The notes: a model not told the origin generated them from the sequence alone. A DNA stretch of 64,000 bases from an uncultured Pseudomonas sp. (GCF_913777995.1 NZ_CAJYVE010000020.1:62001-126000); one strand, 5' to 3'; positions 46,692 through 57,636 are shown, counted from the first letter of the stretch. Program-made: numbers and translations.

Positions 46692-47408
46692 TCACATCCG
46701 GTTACGCAGGTAGGCGACCACGCTATAGTCCTGGTCCCTGACCCGGCCATCCGGGTCTCGCAGCGTCAATGCAATACGCACACTGCGAACCTCTGCAGCG
46801 CTAGCCGCCGTGACATTGTCGACGTAGGTCATCGGGCTGCCCGCCAGACCAAAGCGGATCTGAAAGTTGATGACGTTCTGCAGCAAGGGCTGAGGCGTCG
46901 CATTCAGCTGACTTCTGACACTCAGGGTGTTATTGGCGAAGGTGTAGAACAGCTGCCGCAACGGGAAAGCCGTCTGCCCGGCAGCCGGCGCCCTGGCGCC
47001 AGCGAACAACTGGGAGGCGGTCTGGCAGTTGGACAGGATGGTCCAGGTGGGCGCGGTGCCTGTCGTGCCGATATCAGCGGTGACCAGCGTCAGGGTGCTG
47101 GTGGTGCTATCCCACAGGATAGGATTGTTCAGCGCCACCGTCGTGGTCCGGGAAATCTCTGGCGCTGTCGGCGCCAAGGTGTAGCTGTCAGTGCCCAGGC
47201 AGCCGTACATGCCGGTCATGCGCAGTTCCTGCACCATCTTGCTGAGCACGAAGCGTGCATCTTCCTGCATGCGCGCTGCCGAGCCCTGGCTGGCGAAGGT
47301 GCCACGCGCGGCGATGAACACCTGCACCACACCGGCACTGATCACCAGGCCCAGCACCAGGGCCACCATGATTTCCACCAGCCCGAAACCGCGCACCCGA
47401 GACTTCAT
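46692..47408 (-). CDS. pilW: Type IV minor pilin PilW
   Basis: 238 aa. Leader MKSRVRG then FGLVEIMVALVLGLVISAGVVQVFIAARGTF; GL replaces the usual TL but Glu5 is kept, as normal for PilW. Conserved ARMQEDARFVLSKMVQELRMTGMYGC follows. The start overlaps pilV by 4 bases (ATGA). Confidence 0.92.
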   Translation of the reverse strand: MKSRVRGFGLVEIMVALVLGLVISAGVVQVFIAARGTFASQGSAARMQEDARFVLSKMVQELRMTGMYGCLGTDSYTLAPTAPEISRTTTVALNNPILWDSTTSTLTLVTADIGTTGTAPTWTILSNCQTASQLFAGARAPAAGQTAFPLRQLFYTFANNTLSVRSQLNATPQPLLQNVINFQIRFGLAGSPMTYVDNVTAASAAEVRSVRIALTLRDPDGRVRDQDYSVVAYLRNRM

Positions 47409-47929
47409 GGTGTCGCTCCGATGGTTGTCACACCGATCTGCGAACGGATCTGAAATGAACGCTGGTTGCCGGATGCCGTCGCCGCCAGCGCCTGATCACT
47501 GGCGCTGGCGGCGCGGGTGTCGTTCCACAGGATGGTGATGGTCACCACCTGCCCGTTCACCGCGATGCTGCTGTTGGCGCCATCGGTGCCGGCGAGGTTG
47601 GTCACGTTTTGTTGAAAGTCGTTCAGGTCGATGGAACGGGCGTCGGTGCCCCGCGCTGGTGTTGCTGCCAGGTTGGCCAGCGCGTAGGTGGCGAGCACAT
47701 TGGTCGCGCCATTGCCCGTGGCGTTGCCGATCACGTTGGCGCGGATGCGGTCCATCATGTCGTAGGCGATGAAGCTGGCCTGGCTGCTCATCGCCGAACT
47801 GTCGGTGTATTTCAGCGCATTGAGCTGGATGGCCGCGGCACCCAGCAGGCCGATGGCCAGGATCAGCACCGAGATCAGCACCTCGATCAGGGTCATGCCC
47901 GCCTGGGGCACTCGACCGGCCTTACGCAT
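47405..47929 (-). CDS. pilV: Type IV minor pilin PilV
   Basis: 174 aa. Prepilin leader ending QAG followed by MTLIEVLISVLILAIGLLGAAAIQLNALKYTDSS, with Met replacing Phe1 and Glu5 retained. The start at 47929 has GGAAA 6 bases upstream; an ATG four codons earlier (47941) lacks such a site and is the alternative. Overlaps pilW; fimU lies just upstream. Confidence 0.9.
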   Translation of the reverse strand: MRKAGRVPQAGMTLIEVLISVLILAIGLLGAAAIQLNALKYTDSSAMSSQASFIAYDMMDRIRANVIGNATGNGATNVLATYALANLAATPARGTDARSIDLNDFQQNVTNLAGTDGANSSIAVNGQVVTITILWNDTRAASASDQALAATASGNQRSFQIRSQIGVTTIGATP

Positions 47930-47950
47930 TGCAATTTCCATTCAGAGCGA

Positions 47951-48418
47951 TCATGAGCAGCTTCCATTCAGAACGATCCTGCCGGTCAGACAGACCGTGA
48001 GGGTGCGGGTGATCGAGCCACGGGTGTAGGTCATGGTCACCGCACTGGCCGGCGAGGAAACCCCGCCCAGATTGTTGAAATCGATTGCAGCGACATTCCC
48101 GGTATTGATCGCCGCACCGCTGCTCATGTCCAGGAAGTTACGGATGGCCGGGTTGTTGCTATTGGTGGGGTCTGTCACCTGCAACGCCGTGGTCCAGTCG
48201 CTGCCGCTGACCGGCGCGATACGCAGGGTGATGCCGCGGTTGATCGCCTCCAGGCGCGTGTAGTTCAGCGCCCGCTGCAGTTCGCTGACTTCGGTTTCTG
48301 CGCGGTTGTTCTGGATCGAACTGCTGAAGCTGGGAATGGCGATGGCCGCCAGGATGCCCACCAGCGACACAGTGACTAACAATTCGACGAGGGTGAAGGC
48401 CTTGGCGTGATGACGCAT
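47951..48418 (-). CDS. fimU: Type IV minor pilin FimU (GspH/FimT family)
   Basis: 155 aa. [31 protein letters not shown] cleavage site with Glu5, then the GspH-like ELQRALNYTRLEAINRGITLRI and a beta-rich C-terminus with two cysteines (VCLTG, GSCS). It heads the fimU-pilV-pilW-pilX-pilY1-pilE operon and has an AAGGAGA site. The name FimU follows its place in the operon. Confidence 0.85.
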   Translation of the reverse strand: MRHHAKAFTLVELLVTVSLVGILAAIAIPSFSSSIQNNRAETEVSELQRALNYTRLEAINRGITLRIAPVSGSDWTTALQVTDPTNSNNPAIRNFLDMSSGAAINTGNVAAIDFNNLGGVSSPASAVTMTYTRGSITRTLTVCLTGRIVLNGSCS

Positions 48419-48440
48419 CGAGTGTCTCCTTGACGGACCG

Positions 48441-48468
48441 ACTATAAAGCCGCTGCAACACTTAACAA
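48441..48468 (-). promoter_or_regulatory. Sigma-70-like promoter of the minor pilin operon
   Basis: Minus strand TTGTTA (48468-48463), 16-base spacer, TATAGT (48446-48441), 22 bases before the fimU start. This predicts a short leader ending in AAGGAGACACTCG. Confidence 0.6.
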
Positions 48469-48484
48469 CGCTTATAAGGATATA

Positions 48485-48517
48485 CGGTGCTTTTTCGCTG
48501 ACGAGTGTGAAGCACCG
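48485..48517. repeat. Inverted repeat CGGTGCTT / AAGCACCG upstream of fimT
   Basis: Perfect 8-bp arms (48485-48492 and 48510-48517) separated by 17 bases lie 21 bases before the fimT start in the divergent fimT/fimU promoter region. It could be a regulator site or a leader hairpin. Confidence 0.4.
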
Positions 48518-48537
48518 CTTCCAAGGAGGGAAGAGAC

Positions 48538-49032
48538 ATGAAACAGAGCGGTTTCACCCTGGTAGAGCTGTTGATCGCCCTGGCCATCCTCAGCCTGCTG
48601 ATTGGCACCGCCGCGCCCGGACTGGGCGAGCTGTACGAGAACCAGCAACGGCTCACCGCCGCGCGGGAACTGGCCAGCGGCATTCGTGCGGCACGCGTGG
48701 CGGCGATCAGCCGCAACCAGAAGGTGACCATCCAGGCCATCGACCAGGACTGGAGCTACGGCTGGCAGATCATTGCCGAACATAACACCGGCCGCCCGGA
48801 TGGACCGCTGCTGGTCGAACGCGCGCTCGATGGCCGGGTGCGTATCGTGGGCAACAGCAAGGTGGCGGAGAAGCTCAGCTTTTCAGGGTTGGGCGGGTTG
48901 CTGGGAGCGGCCAACGGCACCCTGCATGTCTGCCAGCCCCGGCAGACGAGCAGCGACTACCAGGTGATCGTGGCGATCACCGGGCAGGTCCGGCTGGCAG
49001 AGCGGCGCGTGGAGCATCCGCCCTGCGGTTAA
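48538..49032 (+). CDS. fimT: Type IV pilin-like protein FimT (GspH/FimT family)
   Basis: 164 aa. [39 protein letters not shown] with Glu5, then [25 protein letters not shown], the GspH/FimT pattern. Two cysteines (VCQPR, PPCG) are at the C-terminus. It is divergent from fimU and ends by overlapping the ispH stop (TTAA shared). AAGGAGGG precedes the ATG. FimT in other bacteria contributes to DNA binding for transformation; whether this one does is untested. Confidence 0.85.
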   Translation: MKQSGFTLVELLIALAILSLLIGTAAPGLGELYENQQRLTAARELASGIRAARVAAISRNQKVTIQAIDQDWSYGWQIIAEHNTGRPDGPLLVERALDGRVRIVGNSKVAEKLSFSGLGGLLGAANGTLHVCQPRQTSSDYQVIVAITGQVRLAERRVEHPPCG

Positions 49033-49976
49033 CCGACGTTCTTGACGCGCAATTCCTTGGGCATCGAGAAGGTGATGTTCTCCGGGCGCCCGTCCAGTTC
49101 TTCGGCCCCGGCGGCGCCCCAGGCCTGGAGTTGCTGAATCACGCCGCGCACCAGCACTTCCGGCGCCGAGGCGCCAGCGGTAATGCCGACGTTGTTCACA
49201 CCGTCGAACCAGCTGCGCTGCAGGTCTTCGGCGCCATCGATCAGGTAGGCCGGAGTTTCCATACGCTCGGCCAGCTCGCGCAGGCGATTGGAGTTGGAGC
49301 TGTTCGGGCTGCCCACCACCAGTACCACATCGCATTCGCTGGCCAATTGCTTGACGGCATCCTGGCGGTTCTGGGTGGCGTAGCAGATATCGTCCTTGCG
49401 CGGCCCGCCGATGGCCGGGAAGCGCTGGCGCAAGGCGTCGATGACCCGACTGGTGTCATCCATCGACAGCGTGGTCTGGGTCACGAAGGCCAGACGCTCT
49501 GGATCCTTGACCTGCAGGCTGGCGACGTCTTCTTCGTCTTCCACCAGGTAGATGGCCCCGCCATTGCTGGCGTCGTATTGGCCCATGGTGCCTTCCACCT
49601 CGGGGTGGCCTTCATGACCGATGAGGATGCATTCGCGGCCGTCACGGCTGTACTTGGCCACCTCGATATGCACCTTGGTCACCAGCGGGCAGGTAGCATC
49701 GAACACCTTGAGGCCGCGCGCGGCCGCCTCGCTGCGCACCGCCTGGGACACGCCATGAGCGCTGAAGATCACGATGACGTCGTCCGGCACCTGATCCAGT
49801 TCCTCGACGAAGATCGCTCCGCGCGAACGCAGGTCTTCGACCACGAACTTGTTGTGTACCACTTCATGGCGCACGTAGATCGGCGGCCCGAATACCTCGA
49901 GGGCGCGGTTGACGATTTCGATCGCGCGATCCACGCCGGCGCAGAAACCGCGGGGGTTGGCGAGTCTGATTTGCAT
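49029..49976 (-). CDS. ispH: 4-hydroxy-3-methylbut-2-enyl diphosphate reductase
   Basis: 315 aa iron-sulfur enzyme, last step of the MEP isoprenoid pathway. The three cluster cysteines are in [12 protein letters not shown] (Cys12), [11 protein letters not shown] and [23 protein letters not shown] and [11 protein letters not shown] complete the active site. The length is typical. It is the last gene of the murJ-ribF-ileS-lspA-fkpB-ispH run. Its product IPP/DMAPP feeds IspB encoded 12 kb away. Confidence 0.96.
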   Translation of the reverse strand: MQIRLANPRGFCAGVDRAIEIVNRALEVFGPPIYVRHEVVHNKFVVEDLRSRGAIFVEELDQVPDDVIVIFSAHGVSQAVRSEAAARGLKVFDATCPLVTKVHIEVAKYSRDGRECILIGHEGHPEVEGTMGQYDASNGGAIYLVEDEEDVASLQVKDPERLAFVTQTTLSMDDTSRVIDALRQRFPAIGGPRKDDICYATQNRQDAVKQLASECDVVLVVGSPNSSNSNRLRELAERMETPAYLIDGAEDLQRSWFDGVNNVGITAGASAPEVLVRGVIQQLQAWGAAGAEELDGRPENITFSMPKELRVKNVG

Positions 49977-50066
49977 GCTGTGCCTCGGCTGCGTCTGGCG
50001 CTTGCGTAAGGTTACTGGAGCGGCGCCTGGCGGCCGGGGCCGCCACGGCTCGGAATGCGGCCTGGC

Positions 50067-50528
50067 TCAGGAAGCCAGCGCCGTGACCTCAAGGATGCTG
50101 ACTTCGAACTCCAGCGCCTTCCCGGCCAGCGGATGGTTGAAGTCGATGGTCACCTGCTGGTCGTCGAAGGCTTTGACCACACCGGGCAGCTCAGTGTTGG
50201 CCGCGTCGTTGAAGATCACCAGCAGGCCTTCGGACAGCTCCATGCCTTCGAACTGCGAGCGTGCCATGGTTTGCACGTTCTGTGGGTTGTGCTGACCAAA
50301 GGCGTTCTCCGGCGGGATGCGCACGCTCTTGTGGTCGCCCGCCTTGAAGCCGAAGATCGCCGCTTCGAAGCCTGGCAGCAGGTTGCCGTCGCCGACCTTG
50401 AAGGTGGCCGGCGCCTTGTCGAAGGTGCTGTCGACGGTGTCGCCATTCTCCAGGCGCAGTGCGAAATGCAGCGTCACCTGGGTGTTCTGAGCGATCCGAG
50501 TCTCAGCCTGTGGGGAGTGCTCAGTCAT
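50067..50528 (-). CDS. fkpB: FKBP-type peptidyl-prolyl isomerase FkpB (SlpA-like)
   Basis: 153 aa SlyD-type PPIase with an inserted IF domain. Seen: VTLHFALRLENGDTVDSTFDKAPATFKVGDGNLLPGFEAAIFGFKAGDHKS, then the inserted flap and DFNHPLAGKALEFEVSILEV. It is a cytoplasmic chaperone. The start overlaps lspA by 8 bases. The gene order lspA-fkpB-ispH is conserved in gammaproteobacteria. Confidence 0.94.
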   Translation of the reverse strand: MTEHSPQAETRIAQNTQVTLHFALRLENGDTVDSTFDKAPATFKVGDGNLLPGFEAAIFGFKAGDHKSVRIPPENAFGQHNPQNVQTMARSQFEGMELSEGLLVIFNDAANTELPGVVKAFDDQQVTIDFNHPLAGKALEFEVSILEVTALAS

Positions 50529-51036
50529 GGGCGGCCTCTGTACGTTTGTTGCTCTTGAACATGTCCAGCGCCAGCATCACCGCACCGACGGTGATCGCGC
50601 TGTCGGCGACGTTGAACGCCGGGAAGTACCAGCGGTTCTGCCAATGCACCAGGATGAAGTCGATGACATGGCCCAGCACCACGCGGTCGTAGAGGTTGCC
50701 GATGGCACCGCCCAGCACCAGTGCCAGGGCCACCGCCAGCCAGGTATCGTGGCGACCGAGGCGCTTGAGCCAGACCACCAGCACGCTGCTGACCACCAGG
50801 GCGATCAGCGCGAACAGCCAGCGCTGCCAGCCAGCGCTGTCAGCCAGGAAGCTGAAGGCCGCGCCGGTGTTGTAGGCCAGGGTCCAGCTGAAGTAGTCCG
50901 GGATCACGATGATCTGCTGGTACAGGTTCAGCGAGTGCTCGAAGTAGTACTTGCTGGCCTGGTCGATGACCAGTACCAGCACACTCAGCCACAGCCAGGA
51001 CAAGCGACCGAAACGGCCCGCAGCGTGATCAGGCAT
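50521..51036 (-). CDS. lspA: Lipoprotein signal peptidase
   Basis: 171 aa, four transmembrane helices. The two catalytic aspartates are in [14 protein letters not shown] and FNVADSAI. It cleaves prolipoprotein signal peptides such as that of BamD. ATG 51036 overlaps the end of ileS by 8 bases and gives the usual length; an upstream Met exists within ileS. Confidence 0.95.
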   Translation of the reverse strand: MPDHAAGRFGRLSWLWLSVLVLVIDQASKYYFEHSLNLYQQIIVIPDYFSWTLAYNTGAAFSFLADSAGWQRWLFALIALVVSSVLVVWLKRLGRHDTWLAVALALVLGGAIGNLYDRVVLGHVIDFILVHWQNRWYFPAFNVADSAITVGAVMLALDMFKSNKRTEAAHD

Positions 51037-53860
51037 AGTGGCGCACCTCACCGGCACCGCTGATGTTGTCTACGCAGCGACCGCAGATTTCCGGATGCTC
51101 GGCATGGCTGCCAACATCTTCGCGGTGGTGCCAGCAGCGTGCGCACTTGGCGTGGGCCGACTTGACCACCTTGAGCTTGAGCCCGGCGACCTCGGTGACC
51201 ACGGCATCGGCCGGCGCTGCCGCGAACGGCGCGACGCTGGCGGTGGAGGTGATCAGCACGAAGCGCAGTTCGTTGCCCAGCTTGCCCAGGTCGGCGCCCA
51301 GGGAGTCTTCGGCGTACAGGGTCACTTCGGCCTGCAGGTTGCCGCCGATGGCCTTGGCCGCGCGCAGGTTTTCCATTTCCTTGTTGACCGCAGCCTTCAC
51401 CGCCATGACGCGCTCCCAGTAGGCGCGGTCCAGCTCGAAGCCTTCCGGCAGTTCGCTCAGGCCCTGGTACCAGGTATTGAGCATCACCGATTCGTTGCGC
51501 TCGCCCGGCAGGAACTGCCACAGCTCGTCGGCGGTGAATGCCAGGATCGGCGCGATCCAGCGCACCAGCGCCTCGGCGATGTGGAACAGCGCGCTCTGAC
51601 AGGAACGCCGCGCGGTGCTGTCGGCACCGGTGGTGTACTGGCGGTCCTTGATGATGTCCAGGTAGAAGCCGCCCAGCTCCTGCACGCAGAAGTTGTGGAT
51701 CTTCGAGTAGACGTTCCAGAAGCGGTATTCGCCGTAGTGCTCTTCCAGCTCGCGTTGCAGCAGCAGCGCACGGTCCACGGCCCAGCGGTCCAGCGCCAGC
51801 ATCTGGTCGGCCGGCAACAGGTCGGTGGCCGGATTGAAGCCGGACAGGTTGGAGAGCAGGAAGCGCGCGGTGTTGCGAATACGCCGGTAGGCATCGGCGC
51901 TGCGCTGCAGGATCTGCTCGGAAACGGCCATTTCACCCGAGTAGTCGGTGGCCGAAACCCACAGACGCAGGATGTCGGCGCCCAGGGTGTCGTTGACCTT
52001 CTGCGGCTCGATGGTGTTACCCAGCGACTTGGACATCTTGCGGCCATTCTCATCCACGGTGAAGCCGTGGGTCAGCAGCTCGCGGTACGGCGCATGGCCG
52101 TCGATGGCGCAACCGGTCAGCAGCGAGGAATGGAACCAGCCACGGTGCTGGTCGGAGCCTTCCAGGTACAGATCGGCACGCGGGCCCTGTTCGTGGCCGA
52201 TGTCATGCGAGCCACGCAGTACGTGCCAGTGGGTGGTGCCGGAGTCGAACCACACGTCCAGGGTGTCGCTGATCTTGTCGTAGCTGGCGGCTTCGTCGCC
52301 CAGCAGATCGGCGGCGTCAAGCTTGAACCAGGCCTCGATGCCCTGTTTTTCGACACGCTGGGCCACTTCTTCCATCAGCTCGACGGTACGCGGGTGCAGC
52401 TCGCCGCTTTCCTTGTGCAGGAAGAACGGGATCGGCACGCCCCAGTTGCGCTGGCGCGAGATGCACCAGTCCGGGCGGTTGGCGATCATCGAGTGCAGGC
52501 GCGCCTGGCCCCAGGCCGGAACGAACTTGGTCTGGTCGATGGCCTGCAGCGAACGCTCGCGCAGGCTGGCACCGCTGGTCGGCTGACGGTCCATGCCGAC
52601 GAACCACTGCGCGGTGGCGCGGTAAATCAGCGGGGTCTTGTGGCGCCAGCAGTGCATGTAGCTGTGGTTGATGGTTTCGGTGTGCATCAGGCAGCCGACT
52701 TCCGCCAGCTTGTCGATGATGTTCTGGTTGGCCTTGAAGATGAACTGGCCGCCGAAGAACTCCAGGGACTCGACATACACGCCGTTGCTCTGCACCGGGC
52801 TGAGGATCTCGTCGTTGCTCATGCCGTAGTTCTTGCACGAGTTGAAGTCGTCCACGCCGTACGCCGGGGCGCTGTGGACCACGCCGGTACCGGCGCCCAG
52901 CTCGACGTACTCGGCCAGGTACAGCGGCGACAGGCGGTCGTAGAACGGATGACGGAAGTTGATCAGCTCCAGCGCCTTGCCGGTCGCGGTGGCGACGACC
53001 GAACCCTCGCGCTTGTAGCGCGCCAGGCAGGCCTGCACCAGCTCTTCGGCGAGCACCAGCAGGCGGTCGCCGATGTCGACTAGGGCATAGGTGAATTCAG
53101 GGTGGACGTTCAGCGCCTGGTTGGCCGGAATGGTCCAGGGCGTGGTGGTCCAGATGACGATCGCGGCAGGCTTGTCCAGCGCCGGCAGGCCGAACGCGGC
53201 GGCCAGCTTGGCTTCGTCGGCCACCGGGAAGGCCACATCGATGGTCGCGGACTTCTTGTCCTGGTACTCGACTTCCGCTTCGGCCAGAGCCGAACCGCAA
53301 TCGAAACACCAGTTCACCGGCTTGAGGCCCTTGAACACGAAGCCGCCCTTGACCATCTCGGCCAGGGCGCGGATTTCACCGGCCTCGTTGGCGAAGTTCA
53401 TGGTCAGGTACGGGTTGCTCCAGTCGCCCAGAACGCCCAGACGGATGAACTCGGCCTTCTGGCCCTCGACCTGCTCGGCAGCATAGGCACGGCACAGTTC
53501 GCGGGTCTGGTCAGCGCTGAGGTTCTTGCCGTGGGTGACCTCGACCTTGTGCTCGATCGGCAGACCGTGGCAGTCCCAACCCGGTACATACGGCGCGTCG
53601 AAGCCGGCCAGGGTCTTGGAACGCACGATCATGTCCTTGAGGATCTTGTTCAGTGCATGACCGATGTGAATCTTGCCGTTGGCATAGGGCGGGCCGTCGT
53701 GCAGGACGAACTTGGGACGGTCCTTGCCGATTTCGCGCAGCTTCTGGTACAGGCCAATGCTGTCCCAACGCTGCAGCGTCTGCGGCTCGCGCTGGGGCAG
53801 GCCGGCCTTCATCGGGAAGGCGGTGTCCGGAAGATTAAGCGTGGCTTTGTAATCGGTCAT
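51029..53860 (-). CDS. ileS: Isoleucyl-tRNA synthetase
   Basis: 943 aa class I synthetase. HIGH motif in [20 protein letters not shown] in [12 protein letters not shown], and a C-terminal zinc finger [24 protein letters not shown]. The long CP1 editing domain is between. ATG 53860 gives [11 protein letters not shown], the standard start for pseudomonads; the open frame continues upstream through the ribF gap and was trimmed. Confidence 0.97.
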   Translation of the reverse strand: MTDYKATLNLPDTAFPMKAGLPQREPQTLQRWDSIGLYQKLREIGKDRPKFVLHDGPPYANGKIHIGHALNKILKDMIVRSKTLAGFDAPYVPGWDCHGLPIEHKVEVTHGKNLSADQTRELCRAYAAEQVEGQKAEFIRLGVLGDWSNPYLTMNFANEAGEIRALAEMVKGGFVFKGLKPVNWCFDCGSALAEAEVEYQDKKSATIDVAFPVADEAKLAAAFGLPALDKPAAIVIWTTTPWTIPANQALNVHPEFTYALVDIGDRLLVLAEELVQACLARYKREGSVVATATGKALELINFRHPFYDRLSPLYLAEYVELGAGTGVVHSAPAYGVDDFNSCKNYGMSNDEILSPVQSNGVYVESLEFFGGQFIFKANQNIIDKLAEVGCLMHTETINHSYMHCWRHKTPLIYRATAQWFVGMDRQPTSGASLRERSLQAIDQTKFVPAWGQARLHSMIANRPDWCISRQRNWGVPIPFFLHKESGELHPRTVELMEEVAQRVEKQGIEAWFKLDAADLLGDEAASYDKISDTLDVWFDSGTTHWHVLRGSHDIGHEQGPRADLYLEGSDQHRGWFHSSLLTGCAIDGHAPYRELLTHGFTVDENGRKMSKSLGNTIEPQKVNDTLGADILRLWVSATDYSGEMAVSEQILQRSADAYRRIRNTARFLLSNLSGFNPATDLLPADQMLALDRWAVDRALLLQRELEEHYGEYRFWNVYSKIHNFCVQELGGFYLDIIKDRQYTTGADSTARRSCQSALFHIAEALVRWIAPILAFTADELWQFLPGERNESVMLNTWYQGLSELPEGFELDRAYWERVMAVKAAVNKEMENLRAAKAIGGNLQAEVTLYAEDSLGADLGKLGNELRFVLITSTASVAPFAAAPADAVVTEVAGLKLKVVKSAHAKCARCWHHREDVGSHAEHPEICGRCVDNISGAGEVRHYA

Positions 53861-53927
53861 TTCAGGCTCTTGGTAAGAATGTGCAAATGAAAAGTCTGCG
53901 CTCGCCCGCACGGCACTCGACTGCAGC

Positions 53928-54872
53928 TCATGGACGCTCGTCGGGTTGGCCGTGCCAATGGGCACGGGCGGCGGCGACGTCCGCATTGATCGCCGCCTTG
54001 AGGGCCTCCAGCGAGGCGAAACGCTGCTCATCACGCAGCTTGTGGTGGAACACCACCGTCAAACGCCGGCCATAGAGATCACCAGCAAAATCCAGAACAT
54101 GCACTTCCAGGTGGGCGCTGCCGTCGCCGGCCACGGTAGGCCGTACGCCGATGTTGGCGACACCGGGCCAGGCCTTGCCATCGATCAGCGTGCTGACCAG
54201 GTAAACGCCGCTCAGCGGGACCCGGCGGCGCTTGAGCTGCACGTTGGCGGTCGGCGTGCCCAGCTGGCGCGCCAGCTTCTGGCCATGCAGCACACGCCCG
54301 GCGATGCCGAACGGGCGGCCCAGCAGGTGCTCGGCCAGGGTGAAATCGGCCTGCCCCAGGGCATCGCGGACCTTGGTACTGCTAACCCGCATGCCGTCGA
54401 TCTCGACGGTCTGCGCCGCCTCGACGCTGAAACCCTGAGCGGCACCCGCCTGGCGCAGGAAGTCGAAATCGCCGGAGCGGTCATGACCGAAGCGGAAATC
54501 GTCGCCCACTTCCAGATGTTTCACGCCCAGGCCGTCGATCAGGATAGTGTCGACGAACTCGGTGGCGCTCAGGCCGCCAAGGCGCTGATTGAAAGACAGG
54601 CACAGCACCCGGTCAACGCCCTCGCCACGCAGCAGCTCGATCTTGTCGCGCAGGCGTGCCAGGCGCGGCGGGGCACTGTCGGGGGTGAAGAATTCGCGGG
54701 GCTGTGGCTCGAAGATCACCACGCAGCTGGGCACGCCCAGCTCGACCGCTCGCTCGCGCAGGCGCGCCAGGATCGCCTGGTGGCCACGGTGGACGCCGTC
54801 GAAGTTGCCAATGGTGGCGACGCAGCCCCGGTGCTGGGGGCGCAGGTTGTGAAGGCCTCTAACCAGCTGCAT
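53928..54872 (-). CDS. ribF: Bifunctional riboflavin kinase / FAD synthetase
   Basis: 314 aa. The N-terminal FMN adenylyltransferase has [17 protein letters not shown] and [13 protein letters not shown]; the C-terminal flavokinase domain has [22 protein letters not shown]. The start at 54872 ([10 protein letters not shown]) is favoured because a TATAAT at 54906-54901 would place transcription only a few bases before the more upstream ATG (54890). It makes FMN and FAD for flavoproteins such as Ndh and ThiO. Confidence 0.93.
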   Translation of the reverse strand: MQLVRGLHNLRPQHRGCVATIGNFDGVHRGHQAILARLRERAVELGVPSCVVIFEPQPREFFTPDSAPPRLARLRDKIELLRGEGVDRVLCLSFNQRLGGLSATEFVDTILIDGLGVKHLEVGDDFRFGHDRSGDFDFLRQAGAAQGFSVEAAQTVEIDGMRVSSTKVRDALGQADFTLAEHLLGRPFGIAGRVLHGQKLARQLGTPTANVQLKRRRVPLSGVYLVSTLIDGKAWPGVANIGVRPTVAGDGSAHLEVHVLDFAGDLYGRRLTVVFHHKLRDEQRFASLEALKAAINADVAAARAHWHGQPDERP

Positions 54873-54900
54873 AACGCGCATCTTGCTCATAAAGTGGCCG

Positions 54901-54906
54901 ATTATA
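54901..54906 (-). promoter_or_regulatory. Probable -10 box of a ribF promoter
   Basis: Consensus TATAAT on the minus strand between murJ and ribF. No good -35 is seen at 16-18 bases. It suggests transcription of ribF-ileS-lspA-fkpB-ispH can start here, with a leader of roughly 20 bases to 54872. Confidence 0.45.
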
Positions 54907-54935
54907 CCCAGACAATGCCCGCTACGACAGAAGCC

Positions 54936-56477
54936 TTACGACTTGATCGCCTTGCGGGCGAAATGCCGCAGACGAAAGCCCAGCAGCAGCAGCATGGCAA
55001 AGTAGGCCGCGGCGCCGGCAGCCACCAGAACCCCCAGACGCAGCAGACGCTCAAGCATGCCACCCTGCTCCCAGGCCGGCATCAGGTGCATCAGTGCCAG
55101 CAGCACACCGGCCATCACCACCACCGCCACGCACAGCTTGCCCAGGAACAGCGGCCAGCCAGGCTGCGGCTGAAACAGTCGCTGCCGGCGCAGTTGCCAG
55201 AACAGCAGCAGCGCATTGAGCGTCGCCCCGACGCTGATGGCCAGGGCCAGCCCGGCGTGCTGCAGCGGTACGATGAAAGCCAGGTTGAGCAGTTGCGTGA
55301 CCACCAGAGTGAACACGGCGATCTTCACCGGGGTTCGGATGTTCTGCTGGGCATAGAAACCGGGCGCGAGCACCTTGATGAGGATGATGCCCAACAGCCC
55401 TACCGAATAGGCGATCAGCGCGTGCTGGGTCATCAGCGCATCATGGGCATCGAACTTGCCATACTGGAACAGCGCGACGGTCAGCGGCTCGGCGATCAGA
55501 CCCAACGCCAGGGTGCAGGGCAGCACCAGTACGAAACACAGGCGCAGCCCCCAGTCGAGAATCCGCGAATACTCATGGCGGTCACGGTCGGCGTAGGTCT
55601 TCGACAGGATCGGCAGCAGGATGGTACCCAGCGCCACGCCCAGCACACCGGACGGCAGCTCCATCAGGCGGTCGGCGTAGTACATCCACGACACCGAGCC
55701 GGCCACCAGGAACGACGCGAAGATGGTGTTGATGATCAGCGAGATCTGGCTCACCGACACCCCGAGAATCGCCGGCAGCATCTGCTTCATCACCCGCCAC
55801 ACGCCGGTGTCGCGCAGGTTGAGGCGCGGCAGCACCAGCATGCCGATCTTCTTCAGGTGCGGCAGCTGGTAAAGCAGCTGCGCCAGGCCACCGGCGAGCA
55901 CCGCCCAGCCCAGCGCCATGATCGGCGGATCGAAGTACGGAATCAGGAACAGCGAGAACAGGATCATGCTGACGTTGAGCAGCGTCGGCACGAAGGCCGG
56001 CACACTGAAGCGGTTCCAGGTGTTGAGAATGGCACCGGCCAGCGATGACAGCGAGATCAGCAATATATAAGGAAAGGTCACCCGCAGCAGATCGGAGGTG
56101 AGGGCGAATTTCTCCGGCGTATCGGCGAACCCCGGCGCGGTGACCCAGATGATCCAGGGCGCGAACAGCACACCCAGCAGGGTCACCAGGGCCAGCACCA
56201 GAGTCAGCAGGCCGCAGACATAGGCCACGAAGGTGCGGGTCGCCTCCTCCCCCTGCTGGTTCTTGTACTCGGCCAGGATAGGCACGAACGCCTGGGAGAA
56301 CGCCCCTTCAGCGAAGATCCGTCGCAACAGGTTGGGCAGCTTGAAAGCAATGAAGAAGGCATCGGTGGCCATGCCCGCGCCAAAGGCCCGGGCGATGATG
56401 GTGTCGCGCACGAAACCCAGCACCCGGGATAGCAGGGTGATGGAGCTGACGGCAGCCAGAGACTTGAGCAGGTTCAT
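54936..56477 (-). CDS. murJ: Lipid II flippase MurJ
   Basis: 513 aa, 14 predicted transmembrane helices. The N-terminus [35 protein letters not shown] and [21 protein letters not shown] are hallmark MurJ segments with the essential arginines. It moves lipid II across the inner membrane for peptidoglycan synthesis. ATG 56477 was chosen; the upstream in-frame extension does not fit the family. Confidence 0.95.
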   Translation of the reverse strand: MNLLKSLAAVSSITLLSRVLGFVRDTIIARAFGAGMATDAFFIAFKLPNLLRRIFAEGAFSQAFVPILAEYKNQQGEEATRTFVAYVCGLLTLVLALVTLLGVLFAPWIIWVTAPGFADTPEKFALTSDLLRVTFPYILLISLSSLAGAILNTWNRFSVPAFVPTLLNVSMILFSLFLIPYFDPPIMALGWAVLAGGLAQLLYQLPHLKKIGMLVLPRLNLRDTGVWRVMKQMLPAILGVSVSQISLIINTIFASFLVAGSVSWMYYADRLMELPSGVLGVALGTILLPILSKTYADRDRHEYSRILDWGLRLCFVLVLPCTLALGLIAEPLTVALFQYGKFDAHDALMTQHALIAYSVGLLGIILIKVLAPGFYAQQNIRTPVKIAVFTLVVTQLLNLAFIVPLQHAGLALAISVGATLNALLLFWQLRRQRLFQPQPGWPLFLGKLCVAVVVMAGVLLALMHLMPAWEQGGMLERLLRLGVLVAAGAAAYFAMLLLLGFRLRHFARKAIKS

Positions 56478-56642
56478 GCGAAAGGGTACGCCTCGACTGT
56501 TGGACGCGCATTGCACGCCATTTCATGCCATACTCCGCGCCCTTTCGAGCCCGAAGCCAAAAGCCGCGAGTTTACAGCGCCAGCGCCGGAAATGAATCAC
56601 CGGCCACGCGCAAGACCACTCGGCGTAAACTTGCATCCGCCC

Positions 56643-56671
56643 TTGACATTCGTCTGGCGCATCGGCATGAT
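56643..56671 (+). promoter_or_regulatory. Sigma-70 promoter of rpsT
   Basis: TTGACA (56643-56648), 17-base spacer, CATGAT (56666-56671). It predicts transcription from about 56678, giving a leader of about 48 bases to the GTG start. Confidence 0.7.
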
Positions 56672-56725
56672 TCGCGGCCTTGTTTGTTAGCTATTTCATA
56701 AAGAAGTCTTTCGAGGAGCTTGACG

Positions 56726-56998
56726 GTGGCCAACTCACCTTCCGCCAAAAAACGTGCAAAACAGGCTGAGAAGCGTCGCAGCCACAACGCCAGCCTGCGT
56801 TCCATGGTTCGTACCTACATCAAGAATGTGGTCAAAGCCATCGACGCAAAAGACGCAGAAAAAGCGCAAGCCGCTTACACCCTGGCTGTGCCTGTCATCG
56901 ACCGTATGGCCGACAAAGGCATCATCCACAAGAACAAGGCTGCTCGCCACAAGAGCCGCCTGAATGGCCACATCAAGGCACTGAAAGAAGCTGCCTGA
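56726..56998 (+). CDS. rpsT: 30S ribosomal protein S20
   Basis: 90 aa starting [26 protein letters not shown]. It starts at GTG 56726 with a GAGGAG site 7 bases upstream; a TTG two codons earlier would give MTVANS, not seen in the family. Weak start codons on rpsT are usual and allow autoregulation of translation. It is monocistronic with its own terminator and is divergent from murJ. Confidence 0.95.
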   Translation: MANSPSAKKRAKQAEKRRSHNASLRSMVRTYIKNVVKAIDAKDAEKAQAAYTLAVPVIDRMADKGIIHKNKAARHKSRLNGHIKALKEAA

Positions 56999-57012
56999 TT
57001 GACCCGTTCTTG

Positions 57013-57039
57013 AAAAACCGGCCCCAGGGCCGGTTTTTT
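57013..57039 (+). terminator. Rho-independent terminator of rpsT
   Basis: AAAAACCGGCCC/GGGCCGGTTTTTT stem with a short loop and six T, 14 bases after the stop. A degenerate REP-like unit follows at about 57065-57090. Confidence 0.9.
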
Positions 57040-57154
57040 ATTGCCTGTATTTTTCTGCGACACCCCGCAGGAGAAGCTTCAGCCACGAAGGCTGCAGCAC
57101 ACCCACAACACTCAGACCTTGCCACCCCGCAAGCCCAGGCAGCGAAAGCAGCGC

Positions 57155-57628
57155 TCAGGGCGCGGCAGGCGAACTCGGCCAGGGCAGGATAGGAATGGCA
57201 GTCACCGCATTCTGCGGACTGCCCTCGACCAGCCGGTCGCTGTAGACGAGATAAACCAGCGTATTGCGCTTCTTGTCCAGGAAACGCACCACCTGCATGG
57301 TCTTGAACACCAGCGAGGTGCGCTCCTTGAACACCTCCTCACCTTCCTTCAGCTCACCCACGAAGCGGATCGGCCCCACCTGGCGACAGGCGATCGAAGC
57401 CTCGGCACGATCCTCCGCCAGCCCCAAGCCACCCTTCACCCCGCCCGTCTTGGCCCGTGACAGGTAGCAGGTCACTCCCGCCACCTTGGGATCATCGAAA
57501 GCCTCGACCACGATCCGATCATTAGGGCCGAGGAACTTGAACACCGTAGAGACCTGCCCGACTTCTTCAGCCGCCGCCAGCACCGGCCAGGCCAGCAACA
57601 GCGCCAATCCCACCTTGAGCATGCGCAT
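57155..57628 (-). CDS. creA: CreA family protein
   Basis: 157 aa exported protein. Signal peptide [20 protein letters not shown], then [53 protein letters not shown], the CreA pattern. Function is unknown in the family. ATG 57628 has GAGG 6 bases upstream; a GTG at 57640 overlaps the proB stop. It starts about 8 bases after proB and probably belongs to the same transcript. Confidence 0.9.
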   Translation of the reverse strand: MRMLKVGLALLLAWPVLAAAEEVGQVSTVFKFLGPNDRIVVEAFDDPKVAGVTCYLSRAKTGGVKGGLGLAEDRAEASIACRQVGPIRFVGELKEGEEVFKERTSLVFKTMQVVRFLDKKRNTLVYLVYSDRLVEGSPQNAVTAIPILPWPSSPAAP

Positions 57629-57636
57629 CGACACCC

